From Sphingobium subterraneum (GTDB lineage: Bacteria; Pseudomonadota; Alphaproteobacteria; Sphingomonadales; Sphingomonadaceae), in the NCBI RefSeq assembly GCF_014199435.1, contig NZ_JACIJP010000005.1:124001-188000 (forward strand): a stretch of DNA of 64,000 nucleotides. Reading direction: 5' to 3'. Positions 52,256 through 60,458 of this stretch are shown one piece after another (position 1 is the first letter of the stretch; each line of letters begins with the position of its first letter). The notes beneath the pieces were generated by a model, which was given only the letters and a program-made list of their open reading frames with translations, searched no databases and was not told the origin of the DNA. The position numbers and the translations under genes were made by a program.

Positions 52256-55102
52256 ATGGCTTTCACCCGCGAAACCGATCATGGCACGCCGCCGGTCCTG
52301 GCGAACGGTACTACCGTGACTCTTTCCATCGACGGGCAGGCGGTGAGCGTACCCGAGGGGACTTCGCTGATGCGCGCGGCGTCGCTGATCGGCACGGCGA
52401 TTCCCAAGCTGTGCGCCACGGACAGCGTCAAGAGTTTCGGTTCCTGCCGCCTCTGCCTTGTCGAGGTGGAGGGGCGCAACGGCTTCCCCGCGTCCTGCAC
52501 GACGCCGGTGGCCGAGGGGATGGTCGTCAGCACCCAGACGGAGCGCCTGAAAAAGCTGCGCCGCGGAGTCATGGAGCTGTATATTTCCGACCATCCCCTC
52601 GATTGCCTGACCTGCGCGGCCAACGGCGATTGCGAATTGCAGGATCAGGCCGGAGCGGTGGGCCTGCGCGACGTGCGCTATGGCTATGACGGCGCGACCA
52701 ACATGGGGCAGGCGAAGGACCGGTCCAACCCTTATTTCGATTTCGATCCGAGCAAGTGCATCGTCTGTTCCCGCTGCGTGCGCGCCTGCGACGAGGTGCA
52801 GGGCACCTTCGCGCTGACGATCGAGAATATGGGCTTCGGCTCGAAGGTCAGCGCCGGACAGAGCGAGGACTTTCTGGCCTCCGACTGCGTGTCGTGCGGG
52901 GCGTGCGTACAGGCCTGCCCCACCGCGTCTCTGATCGAGAAGAAGGTGGTGGAGGTCGGCACCCCGGATCGGTCGGTCATCACCACCTGCGCCTATTGCG
53001 GGGTCGGCTGCACATTCCGTGCGGAAACGCGCGGCGAGGAACTGGTCCGCATGGTGCCGTGGAAGGACGGCAAGGCCAATCATGGCCATAGCTGCGTCAA
53101 GGGACGGTTCGCCTGGGGCTATGCGCAGCACAAGGAGCGCATCCTGAACCCGATGATCCGCGCGTCGGTAGACGAGCCGTGGCGCGAGGTGAGCTGGGAC
53201 GAGGCGATTGCCCACACGGCGAGCGAGTTCCGGCGGATCCAGACGAAGTACGGCGTGCGCTCGATCGGTGGCATCACCTCGTCGCGCTGCACCAATGAGG
53301 AGACGTTTCTCGTCCAGAAGCTGATCCGGCAGGGGTTCGGCAACAACAATGTCGATACCTGCGCGCGGGTGTGCCATTCGCCCACCGGCTATGGGTTGAA
53401 GACGACGTTCGGGACGAGCGCGGGAACGCAGGACTTTGACAGCGTGCAGTACGCGGACGTCATCCTGGTCATCGGCGCAAACCCGACTGATGCGCACCCG
53501 GTGTTTGGCAGCCGGATGAAGCAGCGGCTGCGCGAAGGGGCGAAGCTGATCGTCGTCGACCCGCGCCGGATCGATCTGGTGAAATCGCCGCATGTCGCCG
53601 CCGAGCATCATCTCCCGCTGCGCCCCGGCACCAACGTCGCGCTGCTGACGGCGATGGCGCATGTGATCGTCACGGAAGGGCTGGCAAACGAGGACTATAT
53701 CCGCGCGCGCTGTGAGTGGGACGAATATGAGGACTGGGCGGCGTTCGTGTCGCAGCGGGAACGCTCGCCGGAAGCGACCGAGGCGCTGACCGGGGTTCCG
53801 GCGGCAGACGTGCGGGCGGCGGCGCGCCTCTATGCGACGGGCGGCAACGCGGCGATTTATTATGGCTTGGGCGTCACGGAGCACAGCCAGGGCAGCTCGA
53901 CCGTGATGGCGATCGCCAACCTCGCGATGGCGACCGGCAATGTCGGGCGTGAGGGCGTGGGCGTCAATCCGCTGCGCGGGCAGAATAATGTGCAGGGCGC
54001 CTGCGATATGGGCAGCTTTCCGCACGAATTTTCCGGCTATCGCCATGTATCGGATGAACCGACACGCAAGCTGTTCGAGCAGGCTTGGGGCGTCTCGCTC
54101 GATGCCGAGCCGGGGCTGCGCATCCCCAACATGCTCGATGCCGCGACGGACGGGGTATTCAAGGGCATCTTCATCCAGGGCGAGGATATCCTCCAGTCCG
54201 ACCCAAACACCCATCATGTCGCGGCGGGCCTCGCGGCGATGGAATGCGTGGTGGTGCAGGATCTGTTCCTCAACGAAACCGCCAATTACGCGCATGTTTT
54301 CCTGCCCGGTTCGACGTTCCTGGAGAAGGACGGGACGTTCACCAACGCGGAACGGCGCATCCAGCGGGTGCGCAAGGTGATGCAGCCCTTAAACGGCTAT
54401 GCCGACTGGGAAATCGTGCAGCTGGTAGCGAACGCCATGGGGCTGGGATGGAGCTACGCGCATCCCGGCGAGATCATGGACGAGATTGCGGAGCTGACCC
54501 CGACCTTCACTAACGTGTCCTACGACGCGCTTGATCGGCATGGTTCGCTGCAGTGGCCGGCCAACGCCGCCGCGCCGGACGGGACGCCGACGATGCATAT
54601 CGAGGGCTTCGTGCGCGGCAAGGGCAAGTTCGTGGTGACGGACTATGTGCCGACCGATGAGAAAACCGGCCCGCGCTTCCCGCTGCTGCTCACCACCGGG
54701 CGCATCCTCAGCCAGTACAATGTCGGCGCGCAGACCCGGCGCACCGAGAATGTCGCCTGGCATCCCGAGGACATGCTGGAAATCCACCCGGTCGATGCCG
54801 AGAACCGGGGTGTCAAGGAAGGCGACTGGGTGGCGCTCAAGAGCCGCGCGGGGGAAACGACGCTGCGCGCGCATGTGACGGATCGCGTGGCGCCGGGCGT
54901 TGTCTACACCACCTTCCACCACCCGGACACGCAGGCCAATGTCATCACCACCGATTATTCCGACTGGGCCACCAATTGCCCGGAATATAAGGTGACGGCG
55001 GTGCAGGTCGGGCTTTCCAACGGGCCGTCCGACTGGCAGGAACGCTATGAGGAGCAGGCACGGCGCAGTCGGCGCATCGTGCAGGCCGAAGCGGCGGAGT
55101 AA
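52256..55102 (+). CDS. fdsA: Molybdenum formate dehydrogenase alpha subunit
   Basis: 948 residues. In order: a [2Fe-2S] domain (FGSCRLCLVEVEG and FPASCTTPV), a His/Cys cluster motif around SDHPLDCLTCAANGDCELQ, two ferredoxin-type clusters (CIVCSRCVRACDEV, CVSCGACVQACPTAS), a further cluster in CAYCGVGCTF, and the MGD-binding domains. The active-site Cys lies in ARVCHSPTGYG. It oxidises formate to CO2. Lies 5 bp after fdsB. Confidence 0.95.
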   Translation: MAFTRETDHGTPPVLANGTTVTLSIDGQAVSVPEGTSLMRAASLIGTAIPKLCATDSVKSFGSCRLCLVEVEGRNGFPASCTTPVAEGMVVSTQTERLKKLRRGVMELYISDHPLDCLTCAANGDCELQDQAGAVGLRDVRYGYDGATNMGQAKDRSNPYFDFDPSKCIVCSRCVRACDEVQGTFALTIENMGFGSKVSAGQSEDFLASDCVSCGACVQACPTASLIEKKVVEVGTPDRSVITTCAYCGVGCTFRAETRGEELVRMVPWKDGKANHGHSCVKGRFAWGYAQHKERILNPMIRASVDEPWREVSWDEAIAHTASEFRRIQTKYGVRSIGGITSSRCTNEETFLVQKLIRQGFGNNNVDTCARVCHSPTGYGLKTTFGTSAGTQDFDSVQYADVILVIGANPTDAHPVFGSRMKQRLREGAKLIVVDPRRIDLVKSPHVAAEHHLPLRPGTNVALLTAMAHVIVTEGLANEDYIRARCEWDEYEDWAAFVSQRERSPEATEALTGVPAADVRAAARLYATGGNAAIYYGLGVTEHSQGSSTVMAIANLAMATGNVGREGVGVNPLRGQNNVQGACDMGSFPHEFSGYRHVSDEPTRKLFEQAWGVSLDAEPGLRIPNMLDAATDGVFKGIFIQGEDILQSDPNTHHVAAGLAAMECVVVQDLFLNETANYAHVFLPGSTFLEKDGTFTNAERRIQRVRKVMQPLNGYADWEIVQLVANAMGLGWSYAHPGEIMDEIAELTPTFTNVSYDALDRHGSLQWPANAAAPDGTPTMHIEGFVRGKGKFVVTDYVPTDEKTGPRFPLLLTTGRILSQYNVGAQTRRTENVAWHPEDMLEIHPVDAENRGVKEGDWVALKSRAGETTLRAHVTDRVAPGVVYTTFHHPDTQANVITTDYSDWATNCPEYKVTAVQVGLSNGPSDWQERYEEQARRSRRIVQAEAAE

Positions 55103-55107
55103 GGGCG

Positions 55108-55377
55108 ATGATGAGCAACCGCGAGCGGCTGGTCTATATGGCCAACCAGATCGCGCGCAATTTCGCGGCGCTGGGGCACGACAATGCCGTGGCAGCGACC
55201 GCCGACCATATCGCAAGCTTCTGGGATCCGCGCATGCGTGAAACGATTTTCGCGTGCGGAGCGGACGATGGCCTGGGCGATCTGGCCGGGGCGGCCGTGG
55301 CGCGGCTGCGTGCCGGAGCGCAGCCCGCGCCCCAGACGCCAGTGACGCAGCTTAGCGGCGGCAGCGATGCGGGATGA
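55108..55377 (+). CDS. fdsD: Formate dehydrogenase delta subunit
   Basis: 89 residues, 5 bp after fdsA. It has RLVYMANQIARNFAALGHDNAVAATADHIASFWDPRM, the family signature; the C-terminal part is variable. A small non-catalytic subunit of soluble NAD-dependent formate dehydrogenases. Confidence 0.9.
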   Translation: MMSNRERLVYMANQIARNFAALGHDNAVAATADHIASFWDPRMRETIFACGADDGLGDLAGAAVARLRAGAQPAPQTPVTQLSGGSDAG

Positions 55378-55392
55378 CCGGGCGGCGCTCCG

Positions 55393-56175
55393 GTGAGCGA
55401 GCCGGGGGGATCGTCCTACGCGTTTGAAAGGATCGGCGCGGATGGATCCCGCTCATCCGTAGATCGGGTGCTTGCCGATGAGACGCCGGTCGCGATCGAG
55501 TATAACAGCCTCGGTTACGCCGTGCTGATGGCGAGTACCATCGATCTGGAAGATCTGGCGTACGGCTTTTCCCGTTCGGAACGGCTGATCGAGAGCGCCA
55601 GCGACATCATTGACATCGACACACACCGCATGCCGCAGGGCTGGGTCGTGCGCATCACACTGGCGGAAACGCATCTCCCGCGCGTGGTGGAGCGGGTGCG
55701 GCACCGGGTATCGGAATCCTCCTGCGGGCTGTGCGGCATCGAGAATCTGGAACAGGCGCTGCGGCCTCTGCCGCGCGTTGCTTCTCCGGCGCGCATTGAT
55801 GACGCCGCGATTTTCCGGGCACTGGCGGCGCTGTCCGGTCGTCAGGCGATGAATGAGGCGACGGGCGCTGTCCATGCCGCTGCCGCCGTGGATGTGAACG
55901 GGGCCATCCGGCTCGTGCGCGAGGATGTTGGGCGGCACAACGCCTTCGACAAGCTGATCGGCGCGATGCTGCGCGCGGGGCAGGGGTGGGATGGCGGCTT
56001 CGCGCTGCTCTCGTCGCGCTGTTCCTACGAACTGGTGGAAAAGGCCGTGCTTGCGGGGTGTCCGCTGTTGGTCACGATTTCCGCCCCGACCGCCTTGGCG
56101 GTAGAACGCGCGCGCGCGGCGGGATTGCCGCTGATCGTACTGGCGCGGCCGGACGCTGTCCTTCGCCTTGTCTGA
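55393..56175 (+). CDS. fdhD: Formate dehydrogenase accessory sulfurtransferase
   Basis: 260 residues from GTG 55393. It contains DETPVAIEYNSLGYAVLMA, the motif SSCGLCGIENLEQ with the sulfur-carrying cysteines, and AMNEATGAVHAAAAVDVNG and VREDVGRHNAFDKLIGAML. It transfers sulfur to the molybdenum cofactor of FdsA. Last gene of the operon, tail-to-tail with the cytochrome gene. Confidence 0.94.
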   Translation: MSEPGGSSYAFERIGADGSRSSVDRVLADETPVAIEYNSLGYAVLMASTIDLEDLAYGFSRSERLIESASDIIDIDTHRMPQGWVVRITLAETHLPRVVERVRHRVSESSCGLCGIENLEQALRPLPRVASPARIDDAAIFRALAALSGRQAMNEATGAVHAAAAVDVNGAIRLVREDVGRHNAFDKLIGAMLRAGQGWDGGFALLSSRCSYELVEKAVLAGCPLLVTISAPTALAVERARAAGLPLIVLARPDAVLRLV

Positions 56176-56178
56176 ACC

Positions 56179-57465
56179 CTACGGCTTGGTGGAGCGCTTG
56201 GCCGAAAACGCAAAGTCGACCGATACCGGCGCAGCGATCTGATCTGTCGCGGCCCATTCGCCGGTTCCCACACCGAATTTTGTACGATCGAGGCGGGATG
56301 ATCCTGTCACCTTGGCCGTGTCGCCATCGATTTTCAGCGTGAAGGACAGCGTCACCGGCTTGCTGACCCCGTGCAGTTGCAGGCTGCCGTCCGCCTTGTA
56401 GCGATCGCCGCCCAGCGACCGGATGGCGCTGGATGTGAACACCGCCTGCGGATGGGCGGCAGTGTCGAAGAAGTCGCCGCCCTGAAGCATTTCGTCCCGC
56501 TGGCTGTCGTCGGTGCTGGCCGACGCGAGATCGATCGTCACCGTGATCCGCGAGGCGTCGAGCGCATCGGGGCTGAACAGAATGTCGGATTTCCAGGATC
56601 CGAACCGTCCCGCAATGGCCGTGCCGTTCCAGCTTGCGGTGAAGCCCAGCCGTCCGCCCGACGCCACGGTCCACCGGGCGAGAGGCTGCGCTGCGAGGGC
56701 GGGTGCGGTTGCGTTGGTCGTGGCGTTCTCGACAGGTGCGCTGTTGGTAACGATGCTCTCTTCCGCGTCATCGTCGTCGACCAGCGTGGCGGCGGGCGCG
56801 CTGGCGTTCACCGGTGCGGTCGGGGACGTGCCGAAGGAGACGAAGCGGGCCGCAACGAACGTCGTGGTGATGATGCCCAGCACGACGAGCGTCGCCACTC
56901 CGGCGCGCGCGCGCGATACATGACGCCCCGCGCCCAGCAGCGGAATCATGCGGCCGAGGATGTTTTCGTCCTTCACGAACTGGTGCCGCAGCGCGCCCGC
57001 GACATGGAGCAGGAACAGCACGAAGCCGAGCAATGCCAGCGCGCTATGCGCTCCCTCGGACGGTTCATGGACGAAGGCGGGCAGGGGCAGATGCGGCAGC
57101 GGGATCGTTCCGAACAACAATGTCGGCAGCTTCAGCCGCGCGGTCGATACCAGCGCCCAGCCGGTCAGCGGTGCGCCGATCAGCACGGCATAAAATGCTA
57201 GATGCACAGCGTGCGCCAGACGCCTCGCCCAGACGGAATCGGCCATCAACTGAGGCCGGGGCCGCATCAGCCGCACCGCCAGGCGCAGCAGCGTGAGCAC
57301 GAGGATCAAAATCCCGATCGACTTGTGAAGCTGAAATGCGGTGAAGAGCGCCGGCCCCTTGGGAATGTCTTCCAGCCGCCAGCCCAGCGCGAGCTGAAAC
57401 GCCAGCAGGAGCGCAAGCACCCAGTGGAGCGTCATCGCGGTGCGGGAATAACGGCTCACGGGCAT
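56179..57465 (-). CDS. Cytochrome b561-YceI fusion protein
   Basis: 428 residues from ATG 57465, with AGGAG four bp upstream. The N-terminal part (about 1-180) has four transmembrane helices and haem-ligand histidines in TAMTLHWVLAL, QLHKSIGIL and LAHAVHLAFYA. After an acidic and Ala-rich linker (about 200-250) comes a YceI-type lipocalin domain (RWTVASGGRLGFTASWNGTAIAGRF, DFFDTAAHPQAVFTSS). YceI binds isoprenoids; a link to quinol oxidation is inference. Confidence 0.9.
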   Translation of the reverse strand: MPVSRYSRTAMTLHWVLALLLAFQLALGWRLEDIPKGPALFTAFQLHKSIGILILVLTLLRLAVRLMRPRPQLMADSVWARRLAHAVHLAFYAVLIGAPLTGWALVSTARLKLPTLLFGTIPLPHLPLPAFVHEPSEGAHSALALLGFVLFLLHVAGALRHQFVKDENILGRMIPLLGAGRHVSRARAGVATLVVLGIITTTFVAARFVSFGTSPTAPVNASAPAATLVDDDDAEESIVTNSAPVENATTNATAPALAAQPLARWTVASGGRLGFTASWNGTAIAGRFGSWKSDILFSPDALDASRITVTIDLASASTDDSQRDEMLQGGDFFDTAAHPQAVFTSSAIRSLGGDRYKADGSLQLHGVSKPVTLSFTLKIDGDTAKVTGSSRLDRTKFGVGTGEWAATDQIAAPVSVDFAFSAKRSTKP

Positions 57466-57559
57466 GGATCTCCTGAACGCGTGGCGGAGGAGCATCTCCA
57501 CGCGATGCGTACTCTGACCATTGCACCGCGAACCTGTCAAGCACCGCCCGGCGGTGGTG

Positions 57560-59434
57560 TCAGGCGGCATTCGCCTTTTCCAGCGCCTCTGCGGCCGCCA
57601 TCCATTCCTGTTCGGCGGCTTCAATCGCCTTTTCCACATCGGCGCGCCGCTTCATCAGTTCGGACATCGTGCAGTTCTTCTCGGCCGGGTCGGCGCTCGC
57701 CGGGTCGAACATCGCGCGTTCGATGCGCGAGCGCTTTGCTGTGAGATCGGCCAGCGCCTTTTCCGTCTTCGTCACGGCGTTGGACAGCGCGCGCGCCTGT
57801 TCGCGTGCGTCGGCCGCCGCCTTGCGGTCGGCCTTCTTGTCGCTCTTGCCCGCCGATCCGGACGCGTTGCCCGGCGCCTTGCCCAGCACGATGTCAGTAT
57901 AATCGTCGAGCGTGCCGTTGAATTCCTTCGCCACGCCGCTGTCGACCAGCACCAGCCGGTCGGCGACCAGTTCGATCATATGCCGGTCGTGGCTGACGAT
58001 CACCACCGCACCCGAATAGCTGTTGAGCGCCTGAACCAGCGCCTCACGCGAGTCCACGTCAAGATGGTTGGTCGGCTCGTCGAGGATGAGGAGATGCGGG
58101 GCGTTACGGGTGATGAGCGCCAGCGCCAGCCGTGCCCGCTCACCGCCCGACAGCGAACCGACCTTCTGCGTGGCGCGCTCACCCGAAAAGCCGAAGCGCC
58201 CGAGTTGGGCGCGCACCGCGCCGGGCGTCGCGCCCTTCATCTGGCGCGTCATATGTTCGAGCGGGGTGTCGCCGGTGTCGAGTTCCTCCACCTGATATTG
58301 CGTAAAATAGCCGACCGTCATTTTCCCCGACGCGCTCATGCTGCCGTCCATCGTGGGGAGCTGCGCGGCGAGCAGGCGGGCGAGCGTGGTCTTGCCGTTG
58401 CCGTTCTTGCCGAGCAGGGCGATGCGGTCGTCCGGATCGATGCGCAGGTTGAGGCGCTGGAGGATCGGCCGTTCGTCATAGCCGACCGAGGCCATGTCGA
58501 GCGTGATCAGCGGCGGGCGGAGTTCCGGCGGATCGGGGAAGGCAAAGGACAGGCTGGGATCTTCCAGCGCGGCGGCGATCGGCTGCATCTTGGCGAGCGC
58601 CTTGGCGCGCGACTGGGCCTGCTTCGCGGTGCTGGCGCGCGCGCTGTTGCGCGCCACATAGTCCTGCAACCGGGCGCGTTCCGCCGCCTGCTTCTCCCGC
58701 GCGGATTCGAGCTGGGCGAGCCGTTCGGCACGCTGCCGCTCGAATGCGTCGTAGCCGCCGGGGTAGAGGGTGATCTTCCCCTGTTCCAGATGCAGGATAT
58801 GGTCGACCACATTGTTGAGCAGGTCGCGCTCATGGCTGATGATGACGATCGTGGCGCGATAATCCTTGAGGAAATTTTCGAGCCACAGGGTCGCTTCAAG
58901 GTCGAGGTGGTTCGACGGCTCGTCGAGCAGCAGCAGGTCCGGCGCGGAAAACAGCAGCGCGCCCAGCGCGACGCGCATCTTCCAGCCGCCCGAATAGCTG
59001 TCGAGCGGGCGGTTCTGCATCTCCTCGTTGAAGCCAAGGCCGACGAGGATGCGCCCGGCGCGCGCCGGGGCGCTGTACGCATCGATGGCGAGCAGCCGAT
59101 CGTGGATGTCACCCAGCCGGTCGGGGTCTTCGCAGGTCTCGCTCTCGTGCAGCAGCGCCGCGCGCTCGTTATCGGCGGCGAGCACGGTCTCGAACGGGGT
59201 CGCGGTGCCGCTCGGCGCTTCCTGCGCGATATAGCCGAGCCGCGTGCCGCGCGGCATATCGACGCTGCCGCCGTCCGGATCGATGAGGCCGATGATCGCC
59301 TTCATCAGCGTGGACTTGCCCGCGCCGTTGCGCCCGATCAGCCCGACCCGCGATTGGGGGGGCAGGGCGGCGCTCGCCTTGTCCAGTATGACGCGCCCGC
59401 CCAGGCGCACGGTGATCTCGTTGAGGTTCAGCAT
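57560..59434 (-). CDS. ABC-F family ATPase (Uup/EttA-like)
   Basis: 624 residues with two ABC domains and no membrane segment. Walker A motifs GRNGAGKSTL and GKNGNGKTTL, signature motifs SYSGGWKMR and SLSGGERARL and Walker B/switch DLLLLDEPSNHLDLE and HLLILDEPTNHLDVD are present. The linker and the coiled C-terminus fit ABC-F proteins that act on ribosomes. Divergent from ku across 109 bp. Confidence 0.93.
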   Translation of the reverse strand: MLNLNEITVRLGGRVILDKASAALPPQSRVGLIGRNGAGKSTLMKAIIGLIDPDGGSVDMPRGTRLGYIAQEAPSGTATPFETVLAADNERAALLHESETCEDPDRLGDIHDRLLAIDAYSAPARAGRILVGLGFNEEMQNRPLDSYSGGWKMRVALGALLFSAPDLLLLDEPSNHLDLEATLWLENFLKDYRATIVIISHERDLLNNVVDHILHLEQGKITLYPGGYDAFERQRAERLAQLESAREKQAAERARLQDYVARNSARASTAKQAQSRAKALAKMQPIAAALEDPSLSFAFPDPPELRPPLITLDMASVGYDERPILQRLNLRIDPDDRIALLGKNGNGKTTLARLLAAQLPTMDGSMSASGKMTVGYFTQYQVEELDTGDTPLEHMTRQMKGATPGAVRAQLGRFGFSGERATQKVGSLSGGERARLALALITRNAPHLLILDEPTNHLDVDSREALVQALNSYSGAVVIVSHDRHMIELVADRLVLVDSGVAKEFNGTLDDYTDIVLGKAPGNASGSAGKSDKKADRKAAADAREQARALSNAVTKTEKALADLTAKRSRIERAMFDPASADPAEKNCTMSELMKRRADVEKAIEAAEQEWMAAAEALEKANAA

Positions 59435-59543
59435 GGCCGCGCCCTTAGCACGGGATCGGGCGGGGTGTTAGCGCCTATTCCCGCTGCGGAACCGAAGGGC
59501 GTCTTCCGGGATTGATGGATGTTGCCGCAGCAAAGGATATCCC

Positions 59544-60458
59544 ATGCCCGCACGTCCCTATTGGCAGGGCCAGATCAGGCTGGCGCTCGTTTCCATTCCG
59601 GTCGAGATTTTCTCGGCGACGAAGAGCGGGGCGACGATTGCCTTTCACCAGATCCACGAGCCGTCGGGCAAGCGCATCCATTATGAAAAGGTGGTGGACG
59701 GCATCGGTCCGGTCGATCCCGAAGAAATCGTCAAGGGCTATGAAGTGGAGAAGGGCGAATATGTCCTGCTGGAGGAGGAGGAGATTGAGGGCGTTGCGCT
59801 GGAAAGCCGCAAGACGCTGGAGCTCAATCGCTTCGTCGATGTGGGAGAGATCGACGCGATCTTCTATGACAAGGCCTATTATGTCGTGCCTTCGGACACT
59901 CTGGCCGAGGAAGCCTTCGTCGTGTTGCGCGAGGCGCTGCGCAAGACCCGCAAGATCGGGCTGGGGCAGCTGGCGCTGCGCGGACGGGAATATGTCGTCA
60001 GTCTGAAACCTTGCGGGCGGGGCATGGTGCTCGAAACGCTCAAATATTCCGATGAGGTCAACCAGTCGTCGAGCTATTTCCGCGGCATTGGGGATAGCAA
60101 GCCTGACGCCGACCTGCTCGACCTCGCCACGTCGCTCATCGAGAAGAAGGCGGGCGCATTCGACGCCGACGATTATCACGACCGCTATGTCGATGCGCTG
60201 CGCGCGCTGATCGCGAAGAAGCAAAAGTCGAAATCGAGCAAGCTGGTGATCGAGGATGAGGAAAGCACACCAGCCGAGAGCATGAATGTCGTCGATCTGA
60301 TGAAGGCGCTCAAGAAATCGCTCGATGGTGGCGGCGGTAGGGCCACATCCAAGGCCCCGGCCGCGAAAAAGCCGGCTGCAAAAGCCAAGACGACCAAGCC
60401 TTCCGGCGCGAAAGCCGCAGCCGGAGCGGCACCGGCGCGAACCCGCAAACGCGCGTGA
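59544..60458 (+). CDS. ku: NHEJ DNA end-binding protein Ku
   Basis: 304 residues. The single Ku core: PYWQGQIRLALVSIPVEIFSATK, AFHQIHEPSGKRIHYEKVVDG, LDLATSLIEKKAG and a Lys/Ala-rich C-terminal extension (about 265-304). Homodimeric Ku recruits LigD to double-strand breaks. Overlaps ligD by 4 bp. Confidence 0.95.
   Translation: MPARPYWQGQIRLALVSIPVEIFSATKSGATIAFHQIHEPSGKRIHYEKVVDGIGPVDPEEIVKGYEVEKGEYVLLEEEEIEGVALESRKTLELNRFVDVGEIDAIFYDKAYYVVPSDTLAEEAFVVLREALRKTRKIGLGQLALRGREYVVSLKPCGRGMVLETLKYSDEVNQSSSYFRGIGDSKPDADLLDLATSLIEKKAGAFDADDYHDRYVDALRALIAKKQKSKSSKLVIEDEESTPAESMNVVDLMKALKKSLDGGGGRATSKAPAAKKPAAKAKTTKPSGAKAAAGAAPARTRKRA

Noticed and set aside
52232..54295. 687-codon minus-strand ORF opposite fdsA
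   Set aside because: High-GC antisense frame; the sense strand has all formate dehydrogenase motifs.
57521..59515. 664-codon plus-strand ORF opposite the ABC-F gene
   Set aside because: Antisense shadow of a gene with complete Walker and signature motifs.
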